A stretch of 17,105 nt of DNA. Source: an uncultured Oscillibacter sp. (GTDB lineage: Bacteria; Bacillota; Clostridia; Oscillospirales; Oscillospiraceae). Below, one piece after another: positions 7,047-14,854 of this stretch. The stretch is taken from the NCBI GenBank assembly GCA_910576845.1, contig CAJTJA010000049.1, forward strand, positions 1 to 17,105. The letters are read 5' to 3'. The position numbers and the translations under genes were made by a program. The notes beneath the pieces were generated by a model. That model ran no database searches and was not told the DNA's origin. It saw only the letters and a program-made list of their open reading frames with translations. Position 1 is the stretch's first letter. Each line of letters opens with the position of its first letter.

Positions 7047-8240
7047 ATGAATTACAACAAAAAAACCGTTAAAGATGTTGAGGTATCCGGCAAGAAGGTT
7101 TTACTGCGCTGTGACTTTAATGTCCCCCAGGATAAGGAAACCGGCGCAATTACCAGCGACAAGCGTATTGTTGCCGCTCTGCCAACCATCCAGTATCTGC
7201 TGGAACAGGGGGCGGCTGTCATCGCCTGCTCCCACTTGGGCAAGCCCAAGAATGGTCCCGATCCCAAGCTGAGCCTGGCTCCCGTGGCAAAGCGCTTAGG
7301 CGAGCTGCTGGAAAAAGATGTGATCATGGCTTCTGATGTGGTGGGTGAAGACGCCAAGGCCAAAGCCGCCGCCCTGAAATCCGGGGAAATTATGCTGCTG
7401 GAAAATACCCGTTTTGAGAAGGGTGAAACCAAAAATGATCCTGAGCTGGCAAAAACTATGGCCAGCTTGGCTGACATCTATGTATCCGATGCCTTTGGCG
7501 CGGTGCATCGGGCCCATGCCTCCACTGCTGGCGTGGCGGACTATCTCCCTGCCGTCTCCGGTTTCCTGATTCAAAAAGAGCTGGATTTCCTGGGCGGCGC
7601 AATCGCAAACCCCAAACGGCCCCTGGTAGCGATTCTGGGCGGCGCCAAGGTCTCTTCCAAAATCGGTGTAATCAATAATCTGCTGGAAATTGCCGACACC
7701 ATTATCATCGGCGGCGGCATGTCCTATACCTTCTCCGCCGCTCAGGGCGGCAAGGTGGGCGACAGTCTCTTGGAAGCCGACTGGCTGGACTACTCCAAAG
7801 AAATGATCGCGAAGGCCGCCGAAAAGGGTGTAAAATTCCTTCTTCCGGTGGATACCGTCTGCGGTGACGGCTTTGCTCCCAACGCTAAAAGTCAAGTGGT
7901 GAAAGCCGGCGAGATTCCTGACGGCTGGCAGGGTCTGGATATTGGACCCGAAACTGTAAAACTTTATTGCGCCGCTGTAGCCGATGCGGGCACCGTCATC
8001 TGGAACGGCCCCATGGGCGTGTTTGAGTTCTCCGCTTTCGCTAAGGGCACCGAGGCCATGGCCGAGGCCCTGAGCAATACCTCCGCCATTACTGTTATCG
8101 GCGGCGGCGACAGCGCGGCGGCAGTGGAGCAGTTGGGCTATGCCGGCAAAATGAGCCATATCTCCACTGGAGGCGGTGCTTCCCTGGAGTTTCTGGAAGG
8201 CAAGGAGCTGCCGGGCGTGGCATGCCTGCTGGATGCTTGA
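7047..8240 (+). CDS. pgk: phosphoglycerate kinase
   Basis: Complete 397-residue Pgk, the glycolytic enzyme that transfers phosphate from 1,3-bisphosphoglycerate to ADP. Motifs in order: RCDFNVP (substrate-binding loop), ACSHLGKP, DAFGAVHRAHASTAG, LGGAKVSSKIGVINNLL, GGGMSYTF, WNGPMGVFEFSAFAKGT (nucleotide-binding region) and IGGGDSAAAVEQLG followed by STGGGASLEFLEGKELPGV at the C-terminus. GGAGGA lies about 10 bases before the ATG. Length and motifs are normal. It is followed after 158 bases by tpiA, which has its own promoter-like sequence, so pgk may be read both from the trmL promoter and as part of a longer glycolytic transcript. gapA, usually the upstream partner, is not in this window. 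Confidence 0.97.
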   Translation: MNYNKKTVKDVEVSGKKVLLRCDFNVPQDKETGAITSDKRIVAALPTIQYLLEQGAAVIACSHLGKPKNGPDPKLSLAPVAKRLGELLEKDVIMASDVVGEDAKAKAAALKSGEIMLLENTRFEKGETKNDPELAKTMASLADIYVSDAFGAVHRAHASTAGVADYLPAVSGFLIQKELDFLGGAIANPKRPLVAILGGAKVSSKIGVINNLLEIADTIIIGGGMSYTFSAAQGGKVGDSLLEADWLDYSKEMIAKAAEKGVKFLLPVDTVCGDGFAPNAKSQVVKAGEIPDGWQGLDIGPETVKLYCAAVADAGTVIWNGPMGVFEFSAFAKGTEAMAEALSNTSAITVIGGGDSAAAVEQLGYAGKMSHISTGGGASLEFLEGKELPGVACLLDA

Positions 8241-8288
8241 GGGCTGTATATTATCCTTAAAAAAGTTCATTAAAAGCCCAATCTACCC

Positions 8289-8319
8289 TTGACATTTCCA
8301 TCTATTTCGGCTATATAAT
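8289..8319 (+). promoter_or_regulatory. promoter upstream of tpiA
   Basis: A consensus TTGACA at 8289-8294 is followed by overlapping -10 candidates: TATATA at 8312-8317 with 17-base spacing and TATAAT at 8314-8319 with 19-base spacing. It lies about 80 bases before the tpiA start, between pgk and tpiA, giving tpiA its own transcription start. Confidence 0.65.
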
Positions 8320-8398
8320 AGTTGGTCGCTATTCTAGTTATCCCGCAGGCTTTTAGAGCCGCTATCAAATGAAAGACATAAAAGGAGTTTTGAAAATC

Positions 8399-9172
8399 AT
8401 GAATCGCAGATACCGCAAGACTGTTATTGCCGGCAACTGGAAAATGAACATGACTGCCACTGAGACCAAGAAGTTTGCCGAGGATATCCGCAAGATCATG
8501 CCCCGCGCTAAGTGGTGCGAGACTCTGATCTGTGTCCCCGCCTGCAATATCTCCGCTGCCTCCAAGGCTTTCAAGGACCTGCGTATCTCCGTAGGCGCCG
8601 AAAATGTTTACTTTGAAGAAAAAGGCGCTTATACCGGCGAGGTGTCCGCCGATATGCTGAAGGATCTGTCCGTCAAATATGTCATCATTGGCCACAGCGA
8701 ACGCCGTCAGTACTTTGGCGAAACCGACCAGACTGTGAATAAGAAGGTCCATGCTGTTCTGAACGCTGGTATGAATCCCATCATCTGCGTGGGTGAAAGC
8801 CTGGAGCAGCGTGAAACCGGCATTACCAACGAGTGGATCGCCCTTCAGGTCAAGAGCGCTCTGTACGGCGTACCCGCCGACAAGCTGCGCCGCTGCATCA
8901 TCGCCTATGAGCCCATCTGGGCCATTGGCACGGGCAAGACCGCTACCAGCGAGCAGGCGGGTGAGGTCTGTTCCAACATCCGCGCTACGATCCGCTCCCT
9001 GTACGGCGCCCGTGTGGCCCGGAGTGTTACCATCCAGTATGGCGGATCCATGAACGCCAAAAATGCCGCTGAGCTGCTCGCTCAACCCGACATTGACGGC
9101 GGACTTATCGGCGGCGCCGCCTTGAAACCTGATCAGTTTGTGGAGATTATCAACGCGGCCAACCAGGAATAA
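8399..9172 (+). CDS. tpiA: triosephosphate isomerase
   Basis: 257-residue TIM-barrel enzyme interconverting dihydroxyacetone phosphate and glyceraldehyde 3-phosphate. Active-site residues are all visible: N13 and K15 in AGNWKMN, His99 in IIGHSERRQYFGE, Glu171 in AYEPIWAIGTGKTA (base), and the phosphate-binding YGGSMN and GGLIGGAAL. An in-frame ATG at 8369 would add ten residues, but AAAGGAG lies between the two candidates, 11 bases before the ATG at 8399, and the shorter form has the family-like N-terminus MNRRYRKTVIAGNWKMN; the internal ATG was therefore chosen. It stands between pgk and gpmI on the same strand. Its stop codon overlaps the first of two tandem hairpins at 9171-9212. Confidence 0.97.
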   Translation: MNRRYRKTVIAGNWKMNMTATETKKFAEDIRKIMPRAKWCETLICVPACNISAASKAFKDLRISVGAENVYFEEKGAYTGEVSADMLKDLSVKYVIIGHSERRQYFGETDQTVNKKVHAVLNAGMNPIICVGESLEQRETGITNEWIALQVKSALYGVPADKLRRCIIAYEPIWAIGTGKTATSEQAGEVCSNIRATIRSLYGARVARSVTIQYGGSMNAKNAAELLAQPDIDGGLIGGAALKPDQFVEIINAANQE

Positions 9173-9212
9173 CACGCAGCAGCGTGTTAAGGGGGGGACT
9201 TTGTCCCCCCTT
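9171..9212 (+). terminator. tandem hairpins at the 3' end of tpiA
   Basis: First hairpin: AACACGC (9171-9177) pairs perfectly with GCGTGTT (9182-9188) around AGCA and overlaps the TAA stop. Second hairpin: GGGGGGAC (9192-9199) pairs with GTCCCCCC (9203-9210) around TTT, extended by a G-U and an A-U pair. No U-run follows (ACACCTTCACC), so this is not a standard intrinsic terminator; it may be an RNA 3'-end, processing or partial termination site before gpmI. Confidence 0.5.
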
Positions 9213-9548
9213 ACACCTTCACCAATCTGCCGGTTTGCGCTACTGTCTCAGGCGGCTGGGATAGCGGTATACTTAATCATGCCGCAGTTTTGAGAAGATA
9301 TACTGTTTGGTATGCTCTCAGCGCAATCCGCAGCCGGTGAAATATGATTGTGCCGCTACAAATATGATTTCATTTTGTTTCTCCGCCTCTGGAGGAGAAA
9401 AACGGGAACAGAATGTTCCCTGAGCCCCTTTTCCATCTGAATCTACAGTGCGTGAAACACCTTGCAGATTCAGAGAAGACCGTTTTGGAGTTGGGGGATT
9501 TCCTTGTCGGGCTCCTTATACAGCAGCCTGATGAGGAGAGGAGGTTTT
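9173..9548 (+). other. structured 376-base tpiA-gpmI intergenic region / gpmI leader
   Basis: No gene is supported here. Besides the tandem hairpins at the tpiA end, the region contains TCTCC-G-CC/GG-A-GGAGA at 9380-9398 (7 pairs with one mismatch), GGGAACA/TGTTCCC at 9404-9420 (7 pairs, 3-base loop), and TCTGAATCT/AGATTCAGA at 9436-9474 (9 perfect pairs, 21-base loop). AAATATGATT occurs twice, at 9340 and 9360. No good promoter was found, so gpmI may depend on read-through from tpiA. No known riboswitch class was recognised. Confidence 0.5.
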
Positions 9549-11066
9549 ATGAACAAGACACCTACCACTTTGATTATTATGGATGGCTTCGGCACCGGCG
9601 GCGGAGAAACAGGAAATGCCGTCAAGTCTGCCCGCACGCCACGGTTGGACGGCTTCTTCCAAGAGTTTGCTCATACCACCCTTTCTGCCTCCGGGCTGGA
9701 CGTCGGGCTTCCTGATGGGCAGATGGGCAACAGCGAAGTGGGCCATACCAATATCGGCGGCGGCCGGGTGGTCTTTCAGGACTTGCCCCGTATTACCCGC
9801 GCCATTGAAGACGGAAGTTTCTTCCAGAACCCTGCTTATCTTCATGCCATGGATACCTGCCTTGAAAAGAATTCTGCCTTGCATCTCTTTGGACTTTTGT
9901 CTGACGGCGGTGTCCACTCACATCTGAATCATCTCTTCGCTCTGCTGAAAATGGCAAAAGCTAAGGGTCTCACCCGTGTCTATATTCATGCTTTTCTTGA
10001 CGGACGAGACGTATCTCCCACTTCCGGAGCCAGCTTTGTAGCCCAAACGGTGGCCAAATGCACAGAATTAGGTATAGGTAAGATTGCAACCGTTATGGGC
10101 CGTTACTATGCTATGGATCGGGATAAGCGCTGGGACCGGGTAGAACAGGCTTATGATGCCATGGTTTATGGCGAGAGTGCCATCAATAATCCTGATCCCG
10201 TAGACGCAGTAAAGAAGTCCTATGAAAAGGGCGTTACTGATGAGTTTGTAGAACCTGTAGTCTGTGACTCCAACGGGTCGATCTCTGACAACGACAGCGT
10301 TATCTTCTTCAACTTCCGCCCTGATCGGGCCAGAGAGATTACCCGGACTTTGGTAGACCCGGAATTTGATGGTTTTACCCGTCAGTTCTTCCCGCTGACA
10401 TTCATCTGCAACACCGAATATGACGCTTCCATGCCAAATGTTGAAGTGGCGTTTCCCCGGGTGCTGGTAAATAACGGTTTAGGCGAATATCTCAGCAAAA
10501 TGGGTATGACCCAGCTTCGCATCGCCGAAACAGAAAAATACGCCCATGTCACCTTTTTCTTCAACGGCGGCTCTGAGACTGTATTCCCCGGCGAGGATCG
10601 AGTGCTGGTGCCCTCCCCCAAAGTGGCAACCTATGATCTTCAGCCGGAGATGAGCGCACCGGAAGTCTGTTCCAAATGTGTGGAGCGCATCGAATCTGGA
10701 AACTATGATGTTATTATTTTGAATTTTGCCAACTGCGACATGGTCGGTCATACAGGCGTGTTTGACGCCGCTGTAAAAGCTGTGGAGACTGTGGATGAAT
10801 GCGTTGGCAAAGTGGTAGATGCCACTTTGAAGATGGGCGGCATTGCCATGATTACTGCCGATCACGGCAACGCTGAACAAATGGTGGAGCCAGATGGCAG
10901 TCCCATGACCGCCCACACCACTAATCCTGTCCCCTTTATCCTCTGCGGCGCAGGATCTGAACTGCGTGCTGACGGCCGTTTGGCGGATATTGCTCCTACC
11001 ATGCTGGACGTGATGGGTTTGGCCTGCCCGCCGGAAATGGATGGGAAAACCCTTATCGTACAATAA
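9549..11066 (+). CDS. gpmI: 2,3-bisphosphoglycerate-independent phosphoglycerate mutase
   Basis: 505-residue cofactor-independent phosphoglycerate mutase of the alkaline-phosphatase superfamily, which converts 3- to 2-phosphoglycerate through a phosphoserine and uses two metal ions (usually manganese). Asp12 (IIMDGFG) and the catalytic Ser62 (QMGNSEVGHTNIG) fall exactly at the numbering of the Geobacillus enzyme, which fixes the start at 9549. Also visible are HAFLDGRDVSPTS, MGRYYAMDRDKRWDR, FFNFRPDRAREITR, NCDMVGHTG and the metal-binding ADHGNAEQM with AHTTNPVPFI. The frame extends 87 bases further up to 9462, but GAGGAGAGGAGG sits directly before 9549. It ends 85 bases before a strong terminator and is the last glycolytic gene of the cluster. 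Confidence 0.97.
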   Translation: MNKTPTTLIIMDGFGTGGGETGNAVKSARTPRLDGFFQEFAHTTLSASGLDVGLPDGQMGNSEVGHTNIGGGRVVFQDLPRITRAIEDGSFFQNPAYLHAMDTCLEKNSALHLFGLLSDGGVHSHLNHLFALLKMAKAKGLTRVYIHAFLDGRDVSPTSGASFVAQTVAKCTELGIGKIATVMGRYYAMDRDKRWDRVEQAYDAMVYGESAINNPDPVDAVKKSYEKGVTDEFVEPVVCDSNGSISDNDSVIFFNFRPDRAREITRTLVDPEFDGFTRQFFPLTFICNTEYDASMPNVEVAFPRVLVNNGLGEYLSKMGMTQLRIAETEKYAHVTFFFNGGSETVFPGEDRVLVPSPKVATYDLQPEMSAPEVCSKCVERIESGNYDVIILNFANCDMVGHTGVFDAAVKAVETVDECVGKVVDATLKMGGIAMITADHGNAEQMVEPDGSPMTAHTTNPVPFILCGAGSELRADGRLADIAPTMLDVMGLACPPEMDGKTLIVQ

Positions 11067-11151
11067 AGCAGCAAATAATTTTCACGCGCCCTGCCGGTTG
11101 TTATCTTTGGCCAGGCTCAGACGTCAATCGCCGGCATTCAGAAAAAATAAG

Positions 11152-11181
11152 AACGGCACTCCTATTTGGAGTGCCGTTTTT
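11152..11181 (+). terminator. intrinsic terminator after gpmI
   Basis: AACGGCACTCC (11152-11162) and GGAGTGCCGTT (11168-11178) form a perfect 11-bp stem around TATTT, followed by a T-run at 11177-11181. The opposite strand ends in TTCTTATTTTTT after the same stem, so it could also stop transcription arriving from the minus-strand MCP-like gene. Confidence 0.9.
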
Positions 11182-11455
11182 GCCGCTTCAATTGTTTTAG
11201 TTGCAAAAAATCTTATACCTGAACAATCCGAGCAGGCTGCGCATTAACCCAAAGAGATATATAGTAAACGCAGTTGAAAAGGAAAAAATGCTTCTTTTCG
11301 GTCGATGAAGTAGTTCTCCAAGACACATTGCGTTCCAGCCTTTTCTACAAAAAAGTCAGGCAACAAAATATCACATACACGGCTTTCAACGCTACGTAAC
11401 AGCGCCGCACTGAAAGGAGAAATTTAGTGTATTCTTTTCAGTCTTTCCAGCCGTA
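11182..11455. other. convergent intergenic region without a recognisable gene
   Basis: Between the gpmI terminator and the stop of the MCP-like gene there is no ORF with a ribosome binding site or recognisable protein. An ACTGAAA/TTTCAGT inverted repeat at 11409-11442 just past the minus-strand gene is the only structure seen. It has a long loop and no U-tract. Confidence 0.5.
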
Positions 11456-12400
11456 TCAGCTTTTTGACTCCAAATCCTTGACAATAGGAGGAAGCTGGGA
11501 AATCATATTATCCATATCCTCAAACATAGCGCTCTTAGTAGTCCCTAGTCTGCTGGCCTGCTCAATGTGTTTGACAACTTCTTGATACTGATCCTTAATC
11601 TGATCAAAGAACTGGCACAGCACCTGCAACTCCCCTTCTGAGGAGGCAATAACATCGGAAATTCCAGTCTGGACAGTTACAGCTCCCTCGGCGGCAGCCG
11701 TAATCTTTTGGAAACTTCCATTTGTTTGAGCAACCATACCCACGCTTTGGTCCAATGTCTCCTGCGACAGCTTGATGCTGCCGCTAAGTTCTCCCGCGCG
11801 ATTTTCCACATCGCAGACACCAGCGTTTACTTCGCCAGCCAAAACCTTAATTTCCTTGGCGAGTTCTTTTACCTGAGCCGCTACAACCGCAAAGCCTCGG
11901 CCTTCCACACCGGCTCTGGCTGCTTCGATGGACGCATTAATTGCCAAAATATTCGTCTGGTCCGCAATTGACACAATCTTTCCCATACACTGCTGAATTT
12001 CCCGAATTGCAGCCTGCAGATTGAAAAATATTTCTGTCATCTCATCATAAGACTGCCGTACCTTCGTGGATATCTGGCCCAGTGCTTCTACTTGTTCCTG
12101 CGCCTCTGTTACTGTCTGAGCAATCTCTCCCCGGACATGGTTGAACTCTTCCGCAGTCTGGTCGATATTGGAAAAGGACTGTCCCAGTTTCTGAAGCTCC
12201 ATCTGAAAATGGTCCGCCTCTTTCAGCACTCCGGAAAACGAGTCCCCTACCATGCCCAATTCCGACAGAGACGCAACCTCTTTTTTTACTAGTTCTTTTT
12301 GATATTCTTTCAGACTGCCCGCTATGTGCAGGACTGGGTAAAGACTTTTCTCCTGGTGGGGCTGATCTGTCTGTCTCCGGTTTTTTCCAGAAAATAACAT
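11456..12400 (-). CDS. soluble methyl-accepting chemotaxis-type signalling protein
   Basis: 314-residue protein that is mostly coiled coil, with the MCP signalling hairpin tip IADQTNILAINASIEAARAG followed by VEGRGFAVVAAQVKELA, centred near residue 158. This tip is where MCPs bind CheW and CheA. There is no signal peptide, membrane segment or HAMP domain, and the first 45 residues are too short for a known ligand-binding domain, so it is cytoplasmic and must get its input from elsewhere. The start was set at the ATG at 12400, not at an in-frame GTG at 12433, because AAGGGAGGGGG precedes it and overlaps the stop of the upstream FIST gene, 16 bases away; the two are probably translationally coupled. 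The tip suggests a role in CheA-type signalling. No chemotaxis or flagellar genes are in the window, so the downstream target is unknown. Confidence 0.88.
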   Translation of the reverse strand: MLFSGKNRRQTDQPHQEKSLYPVLHIAGSLKEYQKELVKKEVASLSELGMVGDSFSGVLKEADHFQMELQKLGQSFSNIDQTAEEFNHVRGEIAQTVTEAQEQVEALGQISTKVRQSYDEMTEIFFNLQAAIREIQQCMGKIVSIADQTNILAINASIEAARAGVEGRGFAVVAAQVKELAKEIKVLAGEVNAGVCDVENRAGELSGSIKLSQETLDQSVGMVAQTNGSFQKITAAAEGAVTVQTGISDVIASSEGELQVLCQFFDQIKDQYQEVVKHIEQASRLGTTKSAMFEDMDNMISQLPPIVKDLESKS

Positions 12401-12416
12401 CCCAAATCCCCCTCCC

Positions 12417-13472
12417 TTATTCAAAGACCACACAGGTCATAGATTGGTTAACAAAACGGTTGTTGTAATGCTCCCCATAGCCGACAAACCCGGCGTGGCA
12501 GCCAAGAGATGCCATCTCCCGCAAATACGTCTGCATGTATCCACGCTCTGAAAACAACTTATAGCGAAACAGGCAATTCACCGAGAAAACCGCTGAGCGT
12601 CGAGGAAACTCTCTGCTAATCTGCTGAATGGTATTTCGGGTAATGGCCTGGTAATCCCCTAACTCCAAGAGAATCAAAACATCAGAATCATTCACTTGGC
12701 GGAAACAGGCCAAGGCATTGCCATTGACCTCTTTAATAGAGATAATACAAGTATCATCTCCGTTAATTTTACCAAATGGATTCTGGAAGGTTCGGGTCAA
12801 AATCTCCTCATCTGTTACATGAAGAATACTCTTATAAACCTGTTTGGCAGGCTTTCCATTCAAAGAACCAAGTATGTAATTGGCCCGGTCTGTATTAGAG
12901 GCAATAAACCGATAGTCTCCAAGCTGGTGATAGATATTTTCTTTATATGTCTTCACTCGCCCATTCTGGTTTCTTACCACAGCATAGGCCACGGCATCCT
13001 GATAAACTCTCCCGTTAGCGGACACCCTTCCTTCACCGCCAGTCCCTCCTACCAGGGAGATTCCCCGCTGGCGAAGAGAAGTGTATATTGTAGTCAAAAC
13101 GCAAGCGTCATTTCCTGTGCAGAAATCAATGCATACCGTGTCCTGTCCAGTGCCGCCCACAGCTCGAATGTCTTCCTCCAGCCGACGGATATACTTCACC
13201 GGCATGGTAGATACCTGCTCCAGTACATTGGCCATAGCGGTAACTCCATCAAAAAAGGCAACAATACCGACGCCGTTCTCCACAACATTCACTTTATAGC
13301 TCATTCCAATGCAGCCAATACTTGGAACCCCTGGAAAACGCTGCTCCAAAGCCTTTACATGGGCCTCAAACTGAGAATTGTTCGATAACAGCATAATGAA
13401 CTGGGGACTATGGAGGCCACTGACCGCCTCTTCCAGATTTCCGCTTGGGCTCATGCCGATAAACTGCTTCAC
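12417..13472 (-). CDS. FIST-domain sensory protein (FIST_N plus FIST_C)
   Basis: 351-residue protein resembling FIST (F-box/intracellular signal transduction) sensor proteins, proposed in the literature to bind small ligands such as amino acids. FIST_N-like features include PSIGCIGMSYKVNVVENGVG, then SLVGGTGGEGRVSANGRVYQ and DAVAYAVVR. The C-terminal half ends in GHAGFVGYGEHYNNRFVNQSMT, the usual FIST_C ending with YGE and a conserved NQT/NQS-like segment. No membrane segment or signal peptide is seen, so it is cytoplasmic. The start is a GTG at 13472 with AGGAG eight bases upstream; a TTG at 13490 is in frame but overlaps that ribosome binding site. It precedes the soluble MCP-like gene by 16 bases under one consensus promoter, so it is the likely sensor half of a two-protein receptor; that partnership is inference. 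Confidence 0.82.
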   Translation of the reverse strand: MKQFIGMSPSGNLEEAVSGLHSPQFIMLLSNNSQFEAHVKALEQRFPGVPSIGCIGMSYKVNVVENGVGIVAFFDGVTAMANVLEQVSTMPVKYIRRLEEDIRAVGGTGQDTVCIDFCTGNDACVLTTIYTSLRQRGISLVGGTGGEGRVSANGRVYQDAVAYAVVRNQNGRVKTYKENIYHQLGDYRFIASNTDRANYILGSLNGKPAKQVYKSILHVTDEEILTRTFQNPFGKINGDDTCIISIKEVNGNALACFRQVNDSDVLILLELGDYQAITRNTIQQISREFPRRSAVFSVNCLFRYKLFSERGYMQTYLREMASLGCHAGFVGYGEHYNNRFVNQSMTCVVFE

Positions 13473-13507
13473 GACGCCGTCTCCTCTCAATGATTCTAGA
13501 GGTTATC

Positions 13508-13536
13508 ATTATACTAAAAGTGTCCAGATATGTCAA
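13508..13536 (-). promoter_or_regulatory. consensus promoter of the FIST-MCP operon
   Basis: On the minus strand TTGACA (13531-13536) and TATAAT (13508-13513) are both perfect and separated by exactly 17 bases. The predicted start is about 30 bases before the GTG. This is the strongest promoter in the window. Confidence 0.88.
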
Positions 13537-13542
13537 TAACTT

Positions 13543-13567
13543 GCGGCAGGCGAAAGTGGCCTGCCGC
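13543..13567 (-). terminator. 9-bp GC hairpin upstream of the FIST promoter
   Basis: GCGGCAGGC (13543-13551) and GCCTGCCGC (13559-13567) pair perfectly around a 7-base loop, 200 bases after the amidohydrolase stop and 6 bases before the -35 of the FIST operon. The minus-strand tail (AAGTTATTG) is a weak U-tract. It may end the amidohydrolase transcript, act as an operator, or both. The remaining AT-rich sequence to 13769 shows nothing else recognisable. Confidence 0.5.
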
Positions 13568-13769
13568 ATAGTTTATAGTCAACAAGCTTGCCAAAATTAG
13601 TATAATTTTCCAAAATTCATTATTTTTTGATTCGACAGCTACAAAATACTTGTATATAACTTACAGCAGACGTTTACGAACAAGATCATCCGGAGGGCTG
13701 CAACTTTTTTCGTATAATCATCCGCTAAAATATCAAAAAACTGTCCAATAAACTGAAAGCTGGTACGAT

Positions 13770-14651
13770 TTATTTTCGGTAATCCATTCTGATAAACGGA
13801 TCGTCAATCTTTGTATCAAGTAAAACGGAATATTTTGAGGGATGCCGGTATGCATTGCCATGCACCTCATTTTTACGGTAGCGGCGAAGCTGTTCTAAGT
13901 CAAGCTCAGCAATATAAATCCCCTCCTGCCCATCCGCATGAAGGATACAAGTATCCCGTGAACCTTTTATTTCTGGCAGGTAAGCTACCCCATCAAAAAC
14001 ACTTGAACCGCCATTGCAATCCGGAACTGTCTTGGGATAATTGCAGGTAGCAATTGCCAGCATATTTTCATAAGCTCTTGCCCGCAGCTGAGACAGCCGG
14101 TTTATTTCCATTGGGCATGCATTTGGTACAAGGATCAGTTCCGCGCCTTTCAGCATCAAAATTCTGGCACTCTCGGGAAACTCCCGATCAAAACAAATCA
14201 TTGCGCCTACTTTTATTTCCCCGCAAGCTGTGTTCAACGCAGTAACATAAAAATCCTGGCCTGGCGCCAGATTTCTCTCCACGTCAAAGTCACAGGTATG
14301 AACTTTCGCATAAACAAGCTTTTGTTTTCCAGACATGTCAAACAGAATAAGCGTATTGCGGGGACCCCTTTTATGTCTCTCCAATAACGTTATACCAATA
14401 GCCATATTGAGTGCTCGGGCAAGATTGCCGAATGCATTGACAAAATCACAATCAGAGGAAATAGCTTCATTTGTCCACTCTTCAACAGGCCGGTTGTAAA
14501 TATGATATCCGTTGCTCCACATTTCAGGAAACAGCGCAATATCCGCACCGAGTTCTTTCGCTTTTTCGCAGTATTTCATGCCTTTTTTAAGGTTTTCCTG
14601 CAGCGTATTACAAGGCGCTATTTGCAGCAAGGCAATTTTCAATAAGCTCAT
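13770..14651 (-). CDS. carbon-nitrogen hydrolase (nitrilase superfamily)
   Basis: 293-residue cytoplasmic member of the nitrilase/amidase superfamily, which hydrolyses non-peptide C-N bonds such as amides or N-carbamoyl groups. The Glu-Lys-Cys triad is complete: E43 (LFPEMW), K116 (VYAKVHTCDF) and C153 (GAMICFDREFPES). The family-typical LKGAELILVPNACPM and RARAYENMLAIATCN follow. The ATG at 14651 was chosen over one at 14675 because AAAGGA lies 8 bases before it and MSLLKIALLQ is the family-like start. Which substrate it uses cannot be read from the sequence; the FDREFPES region resembles N-carbamoylputrescine amidase-type and related branches, but no linked pathway genes are nearby. It is a single-gene unit with its own promoter and a leader of about 200 bases. 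Confidence 0.88.
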   Translation of the reverse strand: MSLLKIALLQIAPCNTLQENLKKGMKYCEKAKELGADIALFPEMWSNGYHIYNRPVEEWTNEAISSDCDFVNAFGNLARALNMAIGITLLERHKRGPRNTLILFDMSGKQKLVYAKVHTCDFDVERNLAPGQDFYVTALNTACGEIKVGAMICFDREFPESARILMLKGAELILVPNACPMEINRLSQLRARAYENMLAIATCNYPKTVPDCNGGSSVFDGVAYLPEIKGSRDTCILHADGQEGIYIAELDLEQLRRYRKNEVHGNAYRHPSKYSVLLDTKIDDPFIRMDYRK

Positions 14652-14854
14652 AACATTTTCCTTTCTGACAGCCATTAATACATTAATAGAGGCTTACTTG
14701 ATAACCAATAAAGCAAATTGCCTTTGAAAGATTTCCCCGCCACACAAGGCCGCTTTCCTTCTTTTTTAATCATTGTGATGATGCCCGAAAGCTCTGTCTA
14801 TTTCATCAGTCCTTATTAAGGCGCATAAATTAATCTTTTTTATCTGACACCTTG
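14652..14854 (-). other. approximately 200-base leader of the amidohydrolase gene
   Basis: The predicted transcript start near 14848 leaves a long untranslated leader. It contains an 11-base palindrome CCTTATTAAGG at 14811-14821 and a 32-codon open frame at 14675-14773 without a ribosome binding site, which is not called as a gene. No known riboswitch was recognised. Confidence 0.35.

Noticed and set aside
7296..9175. Two minus-strand open frames of over 300 codons opposite pgk and tpiA
   Set aside because: They mirror the codon bias of strongly expressed glycolytic genes; no start signals and no family resemblance.
9290..9316. Possible promoter TTGAGA/TATGCT in the gpmI leader
   Set aside because: The spacing is only 15 bases and both boxes are weak.
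14675..14773. 32-codon frame in the amidohydrolase leader (MIKKEGKRPCVAGK...)
   Set aside because: No ribosome binding site and no recognisable feature; kept only as a remark in the leader entry.
14771..14815. CTGATGA and CGAAAG pieces recalling a hammerhead ribozyme core
   Set aside because: The two motifs are on opposite strands or lack a proper stem II and the CGAAAC box; no hammerhead can be folded.
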